Source: Laburnicola sp. R22_1
Lineage: Eukaryota; Ascomycota; Dothideomycetes; Pleosporales; Didymosphaeriaceae
DNA: 64,000 nt
Assembly: GCA_014281115.1 (NCBI GenBank)
Contig: JACONQ010000008.1
Coordinates: forward strand, 3,085,868 to 3,149,867
Reading direction: 5' to 3'
Shown here piece after piece: positions 34,988 to 46,618 of this stretch. The number at the start of each line of letters is the position of its first letter. The first letter of the stretch is position 1. The position numbers and the translations under genes were made by a program. The notes beneath the pieces are model-generated. The model was not told the origin of the DNA, ran no database searches, and saw nothing but the letters and a program-made list of their open reading frames with translations.

Positions 34988-37238
34988 ATAGGGTTATTTA
35001 TATACTTAGTACCTTTTTTAGCGCGTGACTTGCTTCTCCGCCATTGCTTATACTTATTTGGCTTAATATTAATATTGCCAATCGCGTTAGAATTAATAAG
35101 GCTCTTAACCGCGTCGTCTATATTATTAGGGAGCACCGCGGGGCGCTAATATATAGGCGGTAAGGTGTTATACTCTGCCTAAAGTGCGCAAAACACATAG
35201 TTATTCTTCTTAAGCCATTTAGGTTTATTGCTCTAGGCAATATTATAGTATATTTTGTAGTAGAAATAGAGAATTGTAGTAGTGTAGTAGGCTAGAGAGT
35301 AGTTAAACTTAGCGTAGTAAGTGTTAGCTTTTGTCTAAGCTATGCGTAGATTAGTAGCAAGGTAGTCTTTAGGCGCTTTGTTATACGCGTTATAGTTAAT
35401 AGTCTTATAGGCTTTAACGCGCTACTTATAGTATGTTAGAATATGCTTAAAGACTAGAATAATCTTAGTAATCGCGCTAAAATGTCCGCCTTAGCCGCGT
35501 CTCTCTAGGCGCTTTATTGCCGCTTTTAGTGGCCTTAGAGCATCTATATACTTAGTAACAACCGCCTAGTTATACGCTAAGAGCCTGTTAGATCGCATCT
35601 ATAGCTGCGCCTCTAGTAGCTTATTACTCTAAGTTATGGCGTACGTATCCTTATCGCGGATATATTTTATATAATAATTAGCGTACGTAGTAATAGTAGG
35701 CTGCAGCTTATAAGCACGCTTAAAGTAAGAGTAGTAGAAGTTTTAGCGCGTAATAATAAGCTTAATAGGCTTAAGTATCTTATAGTCTTTAGCTATTACG
35801 CTGGTAGGTAGGTTATAGTGTAAGAGACACTAAAAGTTAGTAAAAAGCACATACTATTACGGCGTTTTAATATAGTTAATAATATCTAATAGAATATCTA
35901 GTAGGCTATCGCGCCTCTACTTAGTTATAAACTCGCTCTCTTTAAAAAGCTTACTAGCGTTATTGTTAAAAGTATTAGCTTATTTGCTCTAGAGCAAAGT
36001 CTAGTTAATAAGGTTAAGAGTATAAGGGTTGCAGTAGAGGCGGTAATAAGGTACGCTAAAACCTATTTCTTATACTAACTTATAGATAGCAGCATTATTA
36101 TTACTTATGTTATTAAGTATAAAGTAACTAATATTAAGCGAATTAATACTAAACTACTATACTATTTAGCTAATAACCTCTACTATCCTCTCGCCACTAT
36201 AAGCGCCTGCTAGTAGCGGCAGCACTATAGGTAAATTCTAAAGCTTGCCACGCTTACTAATAAAGTGGGCAATAACACCTAGAAATTCACGCTTACTACC
36301 CTTTATTATCTAGCTGTTAAAGCTAAGGTGGATCTTGCTTAGCGCCTAGGATAGCTTTAAGACTACCTAAGGCTTTAGGTAGTTATAGAGTTATAAAATA
36401 AAGCCTAAGACGCTTATACAAAAGGACTATAATATAGTCTTAGCCTTTAGGTTAGTAGCCACAATTAGCTATTAAAATGCTAGTAACTTAAACTCTCTTA
36501 ACAAGTAATTGTTCTTAATAAGCTAACTAATAGTAGTAAGCCTAAAGTGCTAAGTATTAAAGCCGCTAAGCTTATTAGCAATATCTTAAGAGACACTAAT
36601 CTTGCCGCCTATAAGAACTTAGCATAGGTGGCTTATCTTACGCTTTTTTACTTCTTTTCCTAGTAGTAGATAGCTATAATCGCGCTTTTTCTAGCTTAGG
36701 TAGCGGGCTATTATTAATATTAATAGCGTTATCTTATATATACCTACGCCTCTAGCATCTATAATCTTATACTAATGGCAGTATTAATAGATAAAAAAGA
36801 GCTAATTCGGCTTCTTAAGCAGCGTAACGCAGTACTTATAAAGGTATACCTAGCTTCTCTTTATGTGCTATATTGCTAATAGCTTTATATATTTTAGTAT
36901 ACGCTTAAAATTAAGCTAGTTAAAGTTATTCTCTAGGTGCGCGTCTAGACTCTTATCACCGTCCTTATTAACACTCTTAGCAGGCTCTCTAACGTCTATT
37001 ATAGCTACTATTATAGCGTCGCTGTCCTTAGTAGGTAGGATAATACTATCCTTATTCTGCAACTCGCAGAATTACAACTTAAAGGTAGCTCGCGATAATA
37101 GGCGCTGCGATAGCATTAATTGCGTATTATCTAGCTTAATTAGCTGGGTAGATATGCCTTAAGCGGCTATTTTAGCGCGTTTGTGCGGCTTAGAGATTAT
37201 AGCGCTATTACGCGCGCGTTTTAACTGCTTTAGCGACA
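34988..37238 (-). pseudogene. hAT-B transposase, N-terminal and central part
   Basis: The minus-strand gene starts at ATG 37238 (MSLKQLKRARNSAII) and runs to the Copia-1 insertion, continuing at 8424. It keeps hAT layout: basic N-terminus, a BED-finger-like region near 36800, a core and the C-terminal dimerisation motif across the insertion. Stops from CAA/CAG are frequent, so the copy is inactive. It is more heavily mutated than its own C-terminal piece at 8130-8424. Confidence 0.82.
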
Positions 37239-37879
37239 TAATAAATAAGCTTAGTATAGCTAAAAAGACAGAGTGATAGCTAAAGACGCTTGCTACTAGA
37301 GGTGGCTAGCCGCTTACTAGTACTAGTAGGTAACTTAGCTATTAATAAGCTAACTACTATACTAGTACAACACTAGAAAAGTGTCGCGAGATTATCTATA
37401 TAGCAGCCTTAAAAACGTTATTAAACTTAGCCTAAAACCACTCTACTGTCTACTTTTTATTAAGCCTAACAAGCCAAATAATTAAGCCTTTCCTTCTTAG
37501 CTTGGCTTGTTAGCAAATTACTACACGTTAGCTTAGATTAATAGAACTATAATTGTTAATAAACAAATCTAGTCTAAATTCACCTATTAACTTAATTTAA
37601 TGTGCCTTAACAGTGCTAGAGAACTTAATTAGAAGGTCTTAGCATTAGTTTATACTTAATTTAAAAGTTAGATTTACAAATATTAATTTAAAATTATAGT
37701 ATTATATTGCAGTTTGGTAGCTAATTGTCCTATTTAAATACACTATACAAAGTCTTAATTACTACGTTAGTAACATTACTCTTATTAATCTTATTATTAC
37801 TACTTATAAAACTAGCCTTTAGCTAGCTCTATATATACTATAAAGTAGCTAGTAACTATAAGCTTATTTTACACTACTT
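37239..37879. other. Junction between the two hAT relics
   Basis: AT-rich non-coding DNA. At about 37456-37512 there are CAAGCC/GGCTTG words resembling the subterminal repeats at 7977-8090, so a hAT end probably lies near 37430-37460. RIP decay prevents a safe definition of inverted ends or a duplication. Confidence 0.45.
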
Positions 37880-40398
37880 TGGCTCTAATAAGTTGCTAAG
37901 TTCGCTAAATAAGCGCTTATACTCTACACTAGAGGCTAGAATATTTATTATATTAAGTGCAAACTATAGTAACGCTAGGTACTTATTGCATAACCCAAGC
38001 TAATAGTAGACTAGGTTACCTTCTTAATTAAAGTTAGCGCGGCTCTAACGCGGCTTATAAGCCCGCCAGCGCTTATACTTATTACTAGTTTCTTTATTAG
38101 AATTACTCTCCGCCTTAATAATCGCGTTAACAGCGTTATTAATAGTGTTAAACCGCTTAACTAGTGGGCGTGAAGGCGGCTAGAAAGCAATAGTACTGCT
38201 ATAGAGGCGCCAAAGTTGCTAAAAGGCAGCGTTGGCAGCCGCTAATTAAGCTAGATTACCCGCCCAAGCGACTTTATAGTAGTTATAATAGCGTAGGTAG
38301 AGTATAATTATAGCGTAATAGGTAGTACTATTGCTTAGTTTACTATAATAGAGCTTTAGTTTAGCAATAGCGTCGCGTAGATTAATGGCTAAATAGTCTT
38401 TTAGAGCGTCTTCTTACTTAAAGTTAATATTATAATAGATAATTAAGCGCTCTTTATAAGCGCTTATAAGCTACTTAAAGGTAGAGATAACCTTATAAAT
38501 AGCGCTAAAGCGCCCATTAAGCTTGCGATCGCCTGGCTGCTTACTCTTACTATAACCTTCTAGCCGCTCTATAGCTGCTTTAAGCAGCTTTAACACATCT
38601 ATATACTTAGTAATAACTACCTAGTCTACTACTTATAGACTAGTTAATTGTATTACGCTAGAGTAGCTAGCGGCTTATTAGTTTTTTAATTAAGCGCTTT
38701 AATCTGTAAAATATAGTGTTTAGCGTAGTTAGTAATAGAATATTAGAGAATAAGCCCACACTTAAAGGTAATATAATAGCTATTCTAGCGTATAATGTAC
38801 GTCTTAATAATAGCTAATAATAAGGCCTTGTTTATAGGGTCTTTAGCTAACGCGAGATACTAGAAAGTAGAGAAACTAGAGTACTATTTTGGCGTATTAA
38901 TAAAGTTAATAATGTCTAGAAATACTCTTAAAGGCTCTAGCCACCACTACTTATTTATAAACTTCTTCTTATCCTTCTTATACTTTAGATTATTATTATA
39001 GGCGTCTTTATTCTTGCTAAACATAACAGTTTGGCTAATAAGATTAATAGTATAGCAATTGTAACAAAGGCGGCGTTAAGCAATAGTAAATTTATACTAT
39101 TTACTTAAGTACTCCATTGCCATATTATTACTTATAGCATTATCTAATATAAAGTAACTTAGCTTCTTTGCTATTATATCGAACGTCTATAGCGCTTTGT
39201 CGATATATTCGCCTATCCTCTCGCCGTTATAGACGCTAGCGAGCTGCGGTAGCGCGATAGGTAAGTCTCGAATCCTGCCCATAGTGTTAATATAGTAAGC
39301 AATAATACTAAAGAAGCCACGCTTACTACCTTTTATAGTCTAGCTATTAAAGCTAATATACACCTTACTACTTGTAGTTACTAATTCTGCTTTAATAATA
39401 GAAACAAGGTAGTTATAAAGCCGTAGTACAAATCTTAACACGCTATTATGGCTTATTTATAGCGCTTAAACTGCTATAGAATTAGCAAACTATAGTATGT
39501 GCTAAAAGCTCTTAGTCTCGAATTTGTGCAGTGGATAGTTATTCTTAACAAGCTATTGCACAGCAGCGAGCTAGAAGCCTTAAATATTAAAGTTACTTAG
39601 CTTATTAACTATAGCTTGCGTAATAGGTACGCCCTTCTTTATCGCGTTAAAGATAGTTAACTAACCACCTAACAGCTATGGCAGCTGCTTCTCGCGCGCA
39701 GTTAGGCAATAGCTGCGCCTTTAACAATCTAGGTGCTTTGCTATAGAGCTTGTAGCATTTATTACCTTAATTATACTACTTATTAGCGCGTTATAGTAGT
39801 AGAAGTAGTATATAAAAAAGATACGCTTAGGTTTATTAGCTATAATTTGTGTAGGACTTTACTTTAACGCGACGCAATAGCTGTACTAAAAGACCCAGCT
39901 CTTCTTACTAATAAGAGTATGCCGCGATATTTAGTACTAAGCTAGCTTCTTCTAATTAATGTTATTATAATTGTCTGCAAAGCGCTTGTTAAAGCTGCCG
40001 CTAATAATATTATTATCCTTTATAGTTAAAGCCTCTATAGCTATCTTTAACACTAATAATAGTGTTAATAACGCCTATAACTCTAGTAACTATAGCTTCT
40101 ATAGTCGCTGTAAGGCATCTATAACCTGGCTAACAAGCGGATCTTTAGCGGGTATAGCTAGCTAGCTGGCTCCCCATAATAGCGACGATTAAGGCGATAG
40201 CGGCGCAGTTAGCTGCGTTTTAGGCAGCTCTATTAGCTGACTGGCAGTGCTAGCTGGCAGTAAGTTGCCTTTAATAGCCTCCTAGGTGCGTACTTTCTAA
40301 CGCTTGCCGCGACCTCTACCTTTATTAGTTACCTCTACAGCGCTGTTGGCGCGTACTCTGGCGCGTGCGTTACTATTAATGGCGCGTTTAGGGGGCAT
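37880..40398 (-). pseudogene. hAT-A transposase, RIP-damaged
   Basis: Second hAT transposase relic on the minus strand. It starts at ATG 40398 (MPPKRAINSNARARVRANSA). Core motifs include VYISFNSQTIKGSKRGFFSI (hAT RNase-H-like strand, Trp changed to stop), LDNAISNNMAMEYL and CYNCYTINLISQTVMF. It ends with KRLFSELSNLLEP near 37900-37960. The Gln stops are many. ATG to outer terminus (40877) is about 480 bp, which would fit it owning the right terminus; the alternative is nesting inside the 5' region of hAT-B. Confidence 0.85.
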
Positions 40399-40877
40399 CT
40401 TGGGCTATTAGCAAGCCTATAAGGTAAGCAAAGGCAGCAAAAAGTACGTAATAAGTTAACTATAATAGCTAAAACACTAATAAAAGTACGCTAATAGATA
40501 GGTGATAGTAACAAAACAGCGCGTTAAGTGCGCGATAAGATGGCTAGGGGGCCTAGGCGTGATGCCAGCAGTAAGTTGTAGCTAATCAACAACTTTAAAT
40601 AAGCTAACTTTTGCAGCAACACCCGCTCGCTTCTATAGCTAAACAACACTATTAAATCTATTAAATCTATTAAATATCTAAGTCAAATCTTTATTTTAGA
40701 CTTGATTTCCGCCTCAATTTATACGGCAAAGACTTGATTTACTTAATTTGGCAACTCGGCCGTTCGAAGCTCGAGATTTGGAAGTATATTTGATTGTTGA
40801 CAATTGTGGATAGAACCAAGCCAAGCTCAAGCCAAACAATCAAGCGCTTGTTAGCGGCTTGATTGTTGGCAGGTCTG

Positions 40878-40885
40878 TTTGGTTG
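40878..40885. repeat. Right target-site duplication TTTGGTTG of the 33-kb block
   Basis: Identical to 7947-7954. Immediately followed by un-RIPped single-copy DNA (TTTGACACAAG), which is the former upstream region of OMT1. Confidence 0.92.
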
Positions 40886-41579
40886 TTTGACACAAGATTT
40901 CGAATCCGAAAGAACCTCTTACTGCACACAGGAAAGGAAATGCTACTACAACAGATAAAAGTAGGTCATCAGGTACTCCCAAGTAGCGGGAAGGATCCCG
41001 CCTAAGTGTTCAATCCTCCACCGTAGCCGCGCTTAGATCGCACCCCAAGCTCGTGAAAGACGTTGACTGCCTAGTTCAGCATTGCTTACATCCCCAGAAG
41101 AACCCATGGCCTTAGGTAGATTAGTACGGTGAACAGACGTAAATGCCTGCCTATATTGGACGTATGACACGAACCCTATGGAATATCCGATGCAGACCAA
41201 CTCGCCCTCGCCCCCGCGTCGCCGCTGCTGTACCACATACCTGCACGAGCAGTTTATAGGCTAAAGTCCTCCTACCCGCAGCATCGCTTGCTATGGTAGT
41301 CCGCGATGAACCCCGATGCCGGGACACGGGCGTAACCTCGGAAGTGTTGCTTTCGCGAATCAATAAACCGTAGATCGGTCGAACAATGGATTGATGGGGA
41401 GGTGGGCTGTGCCTCCTGCGCCACATTGTACGCATGGGGGGAATCTTGGTTGAATAGGTAAAGAGCACCTGCGAGGGAACCAAAACATCAAACTACACAA
41501 TTCTCACATCCCCTCAAAACACACCAATTGAAAACTCGTTTCCCATCGTACATCGTCCTTGCTTTTGCTTTTCACTAGT
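40886..41579. promoter_or_regulatory. Former divergent promoter region of OMT1 and OMT2
   Basis: Taking out the 33-kb block places the OMT1 ATG 694 bp plus the duplication upstream of the OMT2 ATG, the genes pointing apart. The stretch has balanced composition, no RIP signature and no convincing gene, so it is read as a shared upstream region. It still serves OMT2 directly (5' UTR with pyrimidine-rich stretch just before 41580). I could not identify specific transcription factor sites with confidence. Confidence 0.65.
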
Positions 41580-42844
41580 ATGGCAGACGGAGCGACCAAG
41601 AAGCAACAAGACCGTATTGCCAAAGCACTTAGCCAGGTTGCAGCCGATGGCAGCAAATTCCAGAATGGTGACCCCGAAGCGCGTAAGCAACTTGTTGCGA
41701 GCGCGCGCGAGCTTCTTAGTGCAGCGGAGACTCCGATGGAATCCCTTCTGTGGCATATCTGGGCACCGCCAACCCGGACGGTCGCGGCGCGCATTGCTGT
41801 GGACTTGAAGCTTTTCGAGACTACCGCCAGTGACAATAGTAGCCCCAAGACCAACGAGCAGCTCGCGGCCGCAACGGGAGCATCTCCCGCGCTCGTCAAA
41901 CGCATCGCCAGGACCTGTGCATCGATGAACATGCTGGACGAGCAAGGCCCCGGAATCTATGCACCTAATGCTCTCACCAAACTACTAGCACAGCCTGAGT
42001 ATGCCGCCGGCATCATTTTCTGTTTCGACACCACCCAGATTTCATTTGCGCAGATGCCGGCCTACCTCAGGAACACCAGATTCCAGAACCCGGAGAACCC
42101 CGTTGATGGACCGTTTCAGTTCGCCAACAAGCATGACGGTCACGCCTTTACCTGGTTGACTGCGCACCCGGAGGTCTTCGGCGTTCCACGGTTACGTACA
42201 TACGCTGCGCACCCATCGCCCTGCTTGGACCGAGATGTACCCAGTAAAAGTGGTGGAAGGCTTGAAGATGGATGGCGATGCTCCTGCTTTGGTTGATCTT
42301 GGAGGCGGCGTTGGTCAGACTCTGCAGGATTTCAACAAGGCTGTGCCAGAATACACGGGCCGATTGGTGCTTCAAGAACTCCCTGAAGTCATAGGTGCAG
42401 CGACGGCTATGGGTGTAGGCGAGAGCAAACGCATTGAGCTTCAAGTGCACGACTTCTTTTCTCCACAGCCGATTAAGGGTGCACGTGCCTATTTCATGCG
42501 TTCTGTGCTTCACGACTGGCCGGACGAGCAATGCCGCAAGATTCTGGCGAATGTTAAGGATGCCATGGAACCAGGGTACTCAAGGATCCTGATCAGCGAT
42601 TGCGTAAGTGACAAACGTCTAAACAAGCCTCATATGATACTAACTTTGCCCACAGGTTCTTGCGGACGAGAAGGCGGCGTGGCAGCACTTGTCTTTGGAC
42701 CTCTACATGATGGCGCAAGCCTCTTCTCAAGAACGCACCAAGACAGAGTGGCATGCGCTTATCGAAAGTTGTGGTTTGAAGATTGCTGACATCTACACTA
42801 AGGATGACGGCAATGAGGGCCTAATCGAGGTGGTTATTCCATAG
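41580..42844 (+). CDS. OMT2: SAM-dependent O-methyltransferase with a frameshift
   Basis: Same family as OMT1 and likely its partner in a secondary-metabolite pathway. ATG 41580 begins MADGATKKQQ. The N-terminal winged-helix part reads IAVDLKLFE and NEQLAAATGASPALVKRIAR. Around 42180-42186 the frame shifts by one base; reading on from 42184 gives FHGYVHTLRTHRPAWTEMYP, the expected link to the SAM loop LVDLGGGVGQTL (intact glycines). The catalytic His lies in RSVLHDWPDEQC. A 52-bp intron at 42604-42655 (GTAAGT, TACTAAC at 42638-42644, CACAG) precedes VLADEKAAWQ; the stop is 42842-42844. About 403 residues if repaired. The shift is a true pseudogene mutation or a consensus error, plausible because the assembly carries nanopore sequence. 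No RIP-type stops. Confidence 0.88.
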
Positions 42845-43063
42845 GTTATGAGTCTGGCTATAAGTACGAGGCGCTCCGTCTGGAAACAAAGAACCCAATA
42901 ATATACGAATGCTGGTTTCCTTAAGACATTTGTGTCTTGCTTTATCTACGTCTGGAAACTGTATAACAAGTCTTCTAGATAGCAGACTACATACTCTCTC
43001 GTAGGCAAAAACTAGGCGCTCGCTTATTCAGGCTTAACATGTATTAAGGAGCTGTATTACTAT
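42845..43063. other. 3' flank of OMT2
   Basis: Unmutated single-copy DNA without a gene; TCTGGAAAC occurs twice (about 42878 and 42951). It ends at the TA target of pogo-3 (43064-43065). Confidence 0.5.
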
Positions 43064-43496
43064 TAACGTACTTTGCACTCGAGTCGGACACTCTATTAAG
43101 TTAGACACTTTGCCAAGACCCCACTAAAACGTACTATCGGCAATAGTATAACGCGATGCCTCAACTATATAATAAACTACTAGCGTTAAAAAAAGCGCGT
43201 ATATAGCTTGTAATCTAGGCTATTAAATAAGACGCAACACTCTCTTAGCGATGTGCTGCAGCTACCTATAATGTCTCTTAAAGTACACTTAGCAATTAAC
43301 ACGCTAGAAAGACATTTAGACGCAACTACGCACCTAACAAAATGAGACTTACTATAAGAGAGGAGTAGGCGATTGTAGAGCATATACTTAACCTAGACGC
43401 GCAAGGATTTCCGCCTTGGCTTAATGCTATAAAAGATATAGCTAATTCTTTACTAGCTGCATGGCACTATAAGCTAGTTAGCCAGAGGTAGCCTTA

Positions 43497-45607
43497 CTAT
43501 GCACAGACGCGTAACGCCCAGGGACGCACAACGTCCACTAAACACTAAAAGCCTAGATAAAACCTAAACTTTAACACCTTATAACTCTACTACTATGGCT
43601 CTAATTAATAATACGATTGTAGTAATCGAAGCGCTTAAACTAGGAGAACAGTTCTTATACTAGATAATTGCTAACTAGTTTTATGTGAACTAAAGTACAC
43701 TAAGCTAAAGACACTAAGGCTGTTAGTGTTTATAGGCAGCCAAAGAACGCGATTAACAAAACCTTAGCTAATAATAAGAGTTAGAGCTCGTACACTATAT
43801 TAAAGACCTTACAAAAAAAGGGCTGCCTCCTATAAGAGAAATAATATAAAATTTTATATTCTAGATAGCTAATAAGCACATAAGCAAGAGGTGGGTAACG
43901 CGCTTTCTTAACTAACACAGCCACTATCTTATCTTATAATAAACATCTAGAATTAACTCCCTTCGCCATAACGCTAATTTAAACATTAAGTATAAGCTAT
44001 ACTTTAACTTGCTATATTAGAAAATAAAGTAGTATAATATATAGCCGCGCCACATCTATAATATAGATTAGAAGGGCTTTATAATAGGTATAATAGGACG
44101 CTTAAAATAAGTGTTTAGCTATTAGATATAAGAGCGTAAAGAGGTGCAAGTGTTACTCTAAGATAGTTCTTAAGAATAGATTACCCTCTTAGTAGCTGTC
44201 TGTGCTAATAGGGAGGCTCTACTACTAGGTCTTATCTATTAGTTAGCGAACAGCTTACTATAGGCAGCTTAGGTAAACGCTATTAAAGCTAGACAATATA
44301 ACGTCTTTGTGGCTTTATTTCTATCTAGATAGATAAATAACAATGTTGGTTTATCGTGACTAGAGCAGGTCTTTAATTGCTGCACGAAGCAGAAAGCGCA
44401 TTATAGAAGAGACTAGCGTCTTCTTTTACTTAATAGCCATGGTAGTTACCTTATAATGGAGTTTATTAACTACTATAACTTTTATTATATACTCCTAGCT
44501 GTATTTCCCCCTTACTCTACCTATACGCTTTAACCTCTTAATATTATTATGTTTAAACCTCTCTCTACCACCTACTCTAAAGAGCTCTCTACCCACCTCT
44601 AGAGGAGCCAAGGGCTAGTACTAGTTAAGAAGGGAGACTTCTTCCTACTGTTCTAGAGAGCGTGGGAGACTTCCTTTAAGATAGAGACTATTCTTAAGTC
44701 CTTTAAAGCTGCTAGTATATAGCCTATAGACCTAAAGGTTATACTTAAACGCTTTGCAGACAATACCTTAGAGTAGTAAAATAATAGTAAAGAATAGTCC
44801 TTAGCGCTTACTAATAATAACTGGCGCTAGATAGAGTGTCTCGTACGCTTTCTAGTAAAGAATACGACTATAGAAGAGTTAAAGTCGCTCTCCTAAACGC
44901 TTTATAGACTCTAAGTACAAAACGAGCTACTACACTATAAGAATAATAGCTTAAGGGAGGCTCTTACTACTAAGAAGAAGCATAAGAAGCGCGGCAAACC
45001 TCTTAACTTGCAGCAGCGCTAGGAGTACTATAGTAGTGCTATCTTCTAGTCTCTATACAAGATTAGAGAGGCACGTGCATAAGAGATAGTAAAGTAAAGG
45101 GAAGAGTATAATAGGCAGCCTGCAAAGGCTAATAGGAAGAAGCTTTAAGCTACTACTAAGCTACTTTAAGAGTAGGAGGTAGAGAAAAGGCGTATGGCGA
45201 AAGAGGCAGCTAAGGTAGTAAGGGAGGAAGAGAAGGCTAATAAGGTAGCTAAACGCGAGCGCTAAAAGACAGCTCGCAACACTAAAAAAACTATATAACT
45301 ATTCTAAAAGGGTAAGTGTAAGACCTTAAAAGCCTCTACTTAAGCTAATAAGCATTAGAAACAACGTAGTGCTAGTGTAGCTGCTAAGGAGGCATTATAG
45401 GCTATACTAGCTACCCTAGCTTTTATTACCCACTATAGCCGCAACGTTACACTTCCTAATAGATTTAGATAGTACAAATTAATCGCAAGCATCTAATTAC
45501 TACTACTCTATAAAATCTTATAATAATAACTATTATAGATAGCTTAATAAGTTCATCTTTAAAGTGGTAAGCATGTTATTTAGCGAGCGTTGCGTGTCCG
45601 TGCACGG
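43497..45607 (+). mobile_element. Ant-like (pogo superfamily) element nested in pogo-3
   Basis: 2,111 bp. The inverted ends C(C/T)(G/A)TGCAC(G/A)GAC align end to end with transition differences only (CTATGCACAGACGCG versus CCGTGCACGGACACG). TA duplication at 43495-43496 and 45608-45609, and joining the flanks restores the pogo transposase. Confidence 0.87.
43595..45480 (+). pseudogene. Ant-like DDE transposase
   Basis: Transposase of the type found in fungal Ant1/Tan1-like pogo elements. ATG 43595 (MALINNTIVVIEALKLGEQF). CENP-B-like DNA-binding region EEQALVHYIKDLTKKGLPPI and KHISKRWVTRFLN; DDE region IYNID-KGFIIG, ITLLVAVCAN, LLLLNSHGSYLIMEFINYY (catalytic Asp changed to Asn) and AVFPPYSTYTLQPLN-type block. 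The C-terminal half is charged and coiled-coil-like. Stops throughout from CAG/CAA/CGA/TGG. Confidence 0.87.
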
Positions 45608-46618
45608 TATGACTTTATTAAGCGCTAGCTAGAGCTTAAAGTTAAGTTTAATCGAAAGTACAACTATAAGAGAGCTCTCTAGAAGAATCCTAAGATAATA
45701 TAAGACTAGTTCTAGCTTATAGAGAATATAAAGGCCAAATATAGTATCCTAGATAAGGACACTTATAATTTTAATAAAGTAGGCTTTATAATAGGCATAA
45801 TATTAACTAGAATAGTAGTTATAGGCTCTAAGCGTTAAGAATAGCCAAAGTAGGTGCAGTAGGGTAATAGATAGTAGACAACAGTTATCTAAGGCATTAA
45901 TATAATAGGGTGGTAGATCCCACCCTTTATTATCTTTAGGGGTAAGCACTACCTCTTCGCCTAGTATAAGAAGAAGAATCTATCTTATAATTAGGTTATT
46001 ATAGTCTCTAAGAACAGCTAGATAACAAATAAGCTTAGTCTATAGTGGCTAAAGCACTTTAATAAGCATATAAAGAGGCGTGTTATTACTATAATACATT
46101 TGCTTATTCTTAATAGCTATAAGAGTTATAACTTATTTAAATTTAAATAGTATTATAAAAAGAGCAATATTATTACTCTCTATATACCATCGTATTTGCT
46201 GCATCTTTTGCAGCCACTTAATATAGGCTAATTCGCGCCTTTAAAAAAGGCATATGGGCGCTAAGCTAAGGATTTAATACGCAACCACATCGCGCACATT
46301 ACTAAAATTAAGTTTCTGCCTTGCTTTATTACTGCTTTTAAGGCTTTATTTACTAAAAGTAATATTAAAGAAGGCTTTTAAGATACTGGCCTAGTGCCCT
46401 ATAACCTAGAAGCTATAATATTGCAGCTTAACGTCCGCCTATATACGCCTCCACTTTATACTATTTGTAATAGTATATAGGAGTTGTAAACTTCGCGAAA
46501 CAGTATAGAACTTGGGTTGTAATTAACGCTAGTTAAGTAGAGAATTTAAAGGCATGTGGATAGTTCCCTAACTTATATAGTTAAGGCGATGGAAAAGCTT
46601 ATTAAAGGCGCTAAGATA

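Larger units (their letters stand above)
7955..40877. mobile_element. 33-kb nested transposon block bounded by hAT termini
   Basis: The outer ends are inverted repeats of 22 bp with one mismatch: CAGAC(A/C)TGCC followed by AACAATCAAGCC, at 7955-7976 and 40856-40877. They are flanked by identical 8-bp duplications. Subterminal DNA on both sides is rich in CAAGCC/GGCTTG words, and 8034-8051 is a perfect 18-bp palindrome. The outer element is a hAT whose transposase gene (minus strand) is split by copia-1, and it carries all other insertions of this interval. A second hAT relic (37450-40877) is part of the right half; which of the two hATs owns the right terminus is not settled by reading alone. 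Confidence 0.88.

Noticed and set aside
7955..40877. The 33-kb block as a Starship or other giant cargo element
   Set aside because: No tyrosine recombinase (DUF3435-type captain) or cargo genes are visible; size is explained by nested ordinary transposons and the ends are hAT-type with 8-bp duplications.
41033..41483. Minus-strand open frames upstream of OMT2
   Set aside because: They overlap each other, lack family motifs and introns, and lie in the divergent promoter region.
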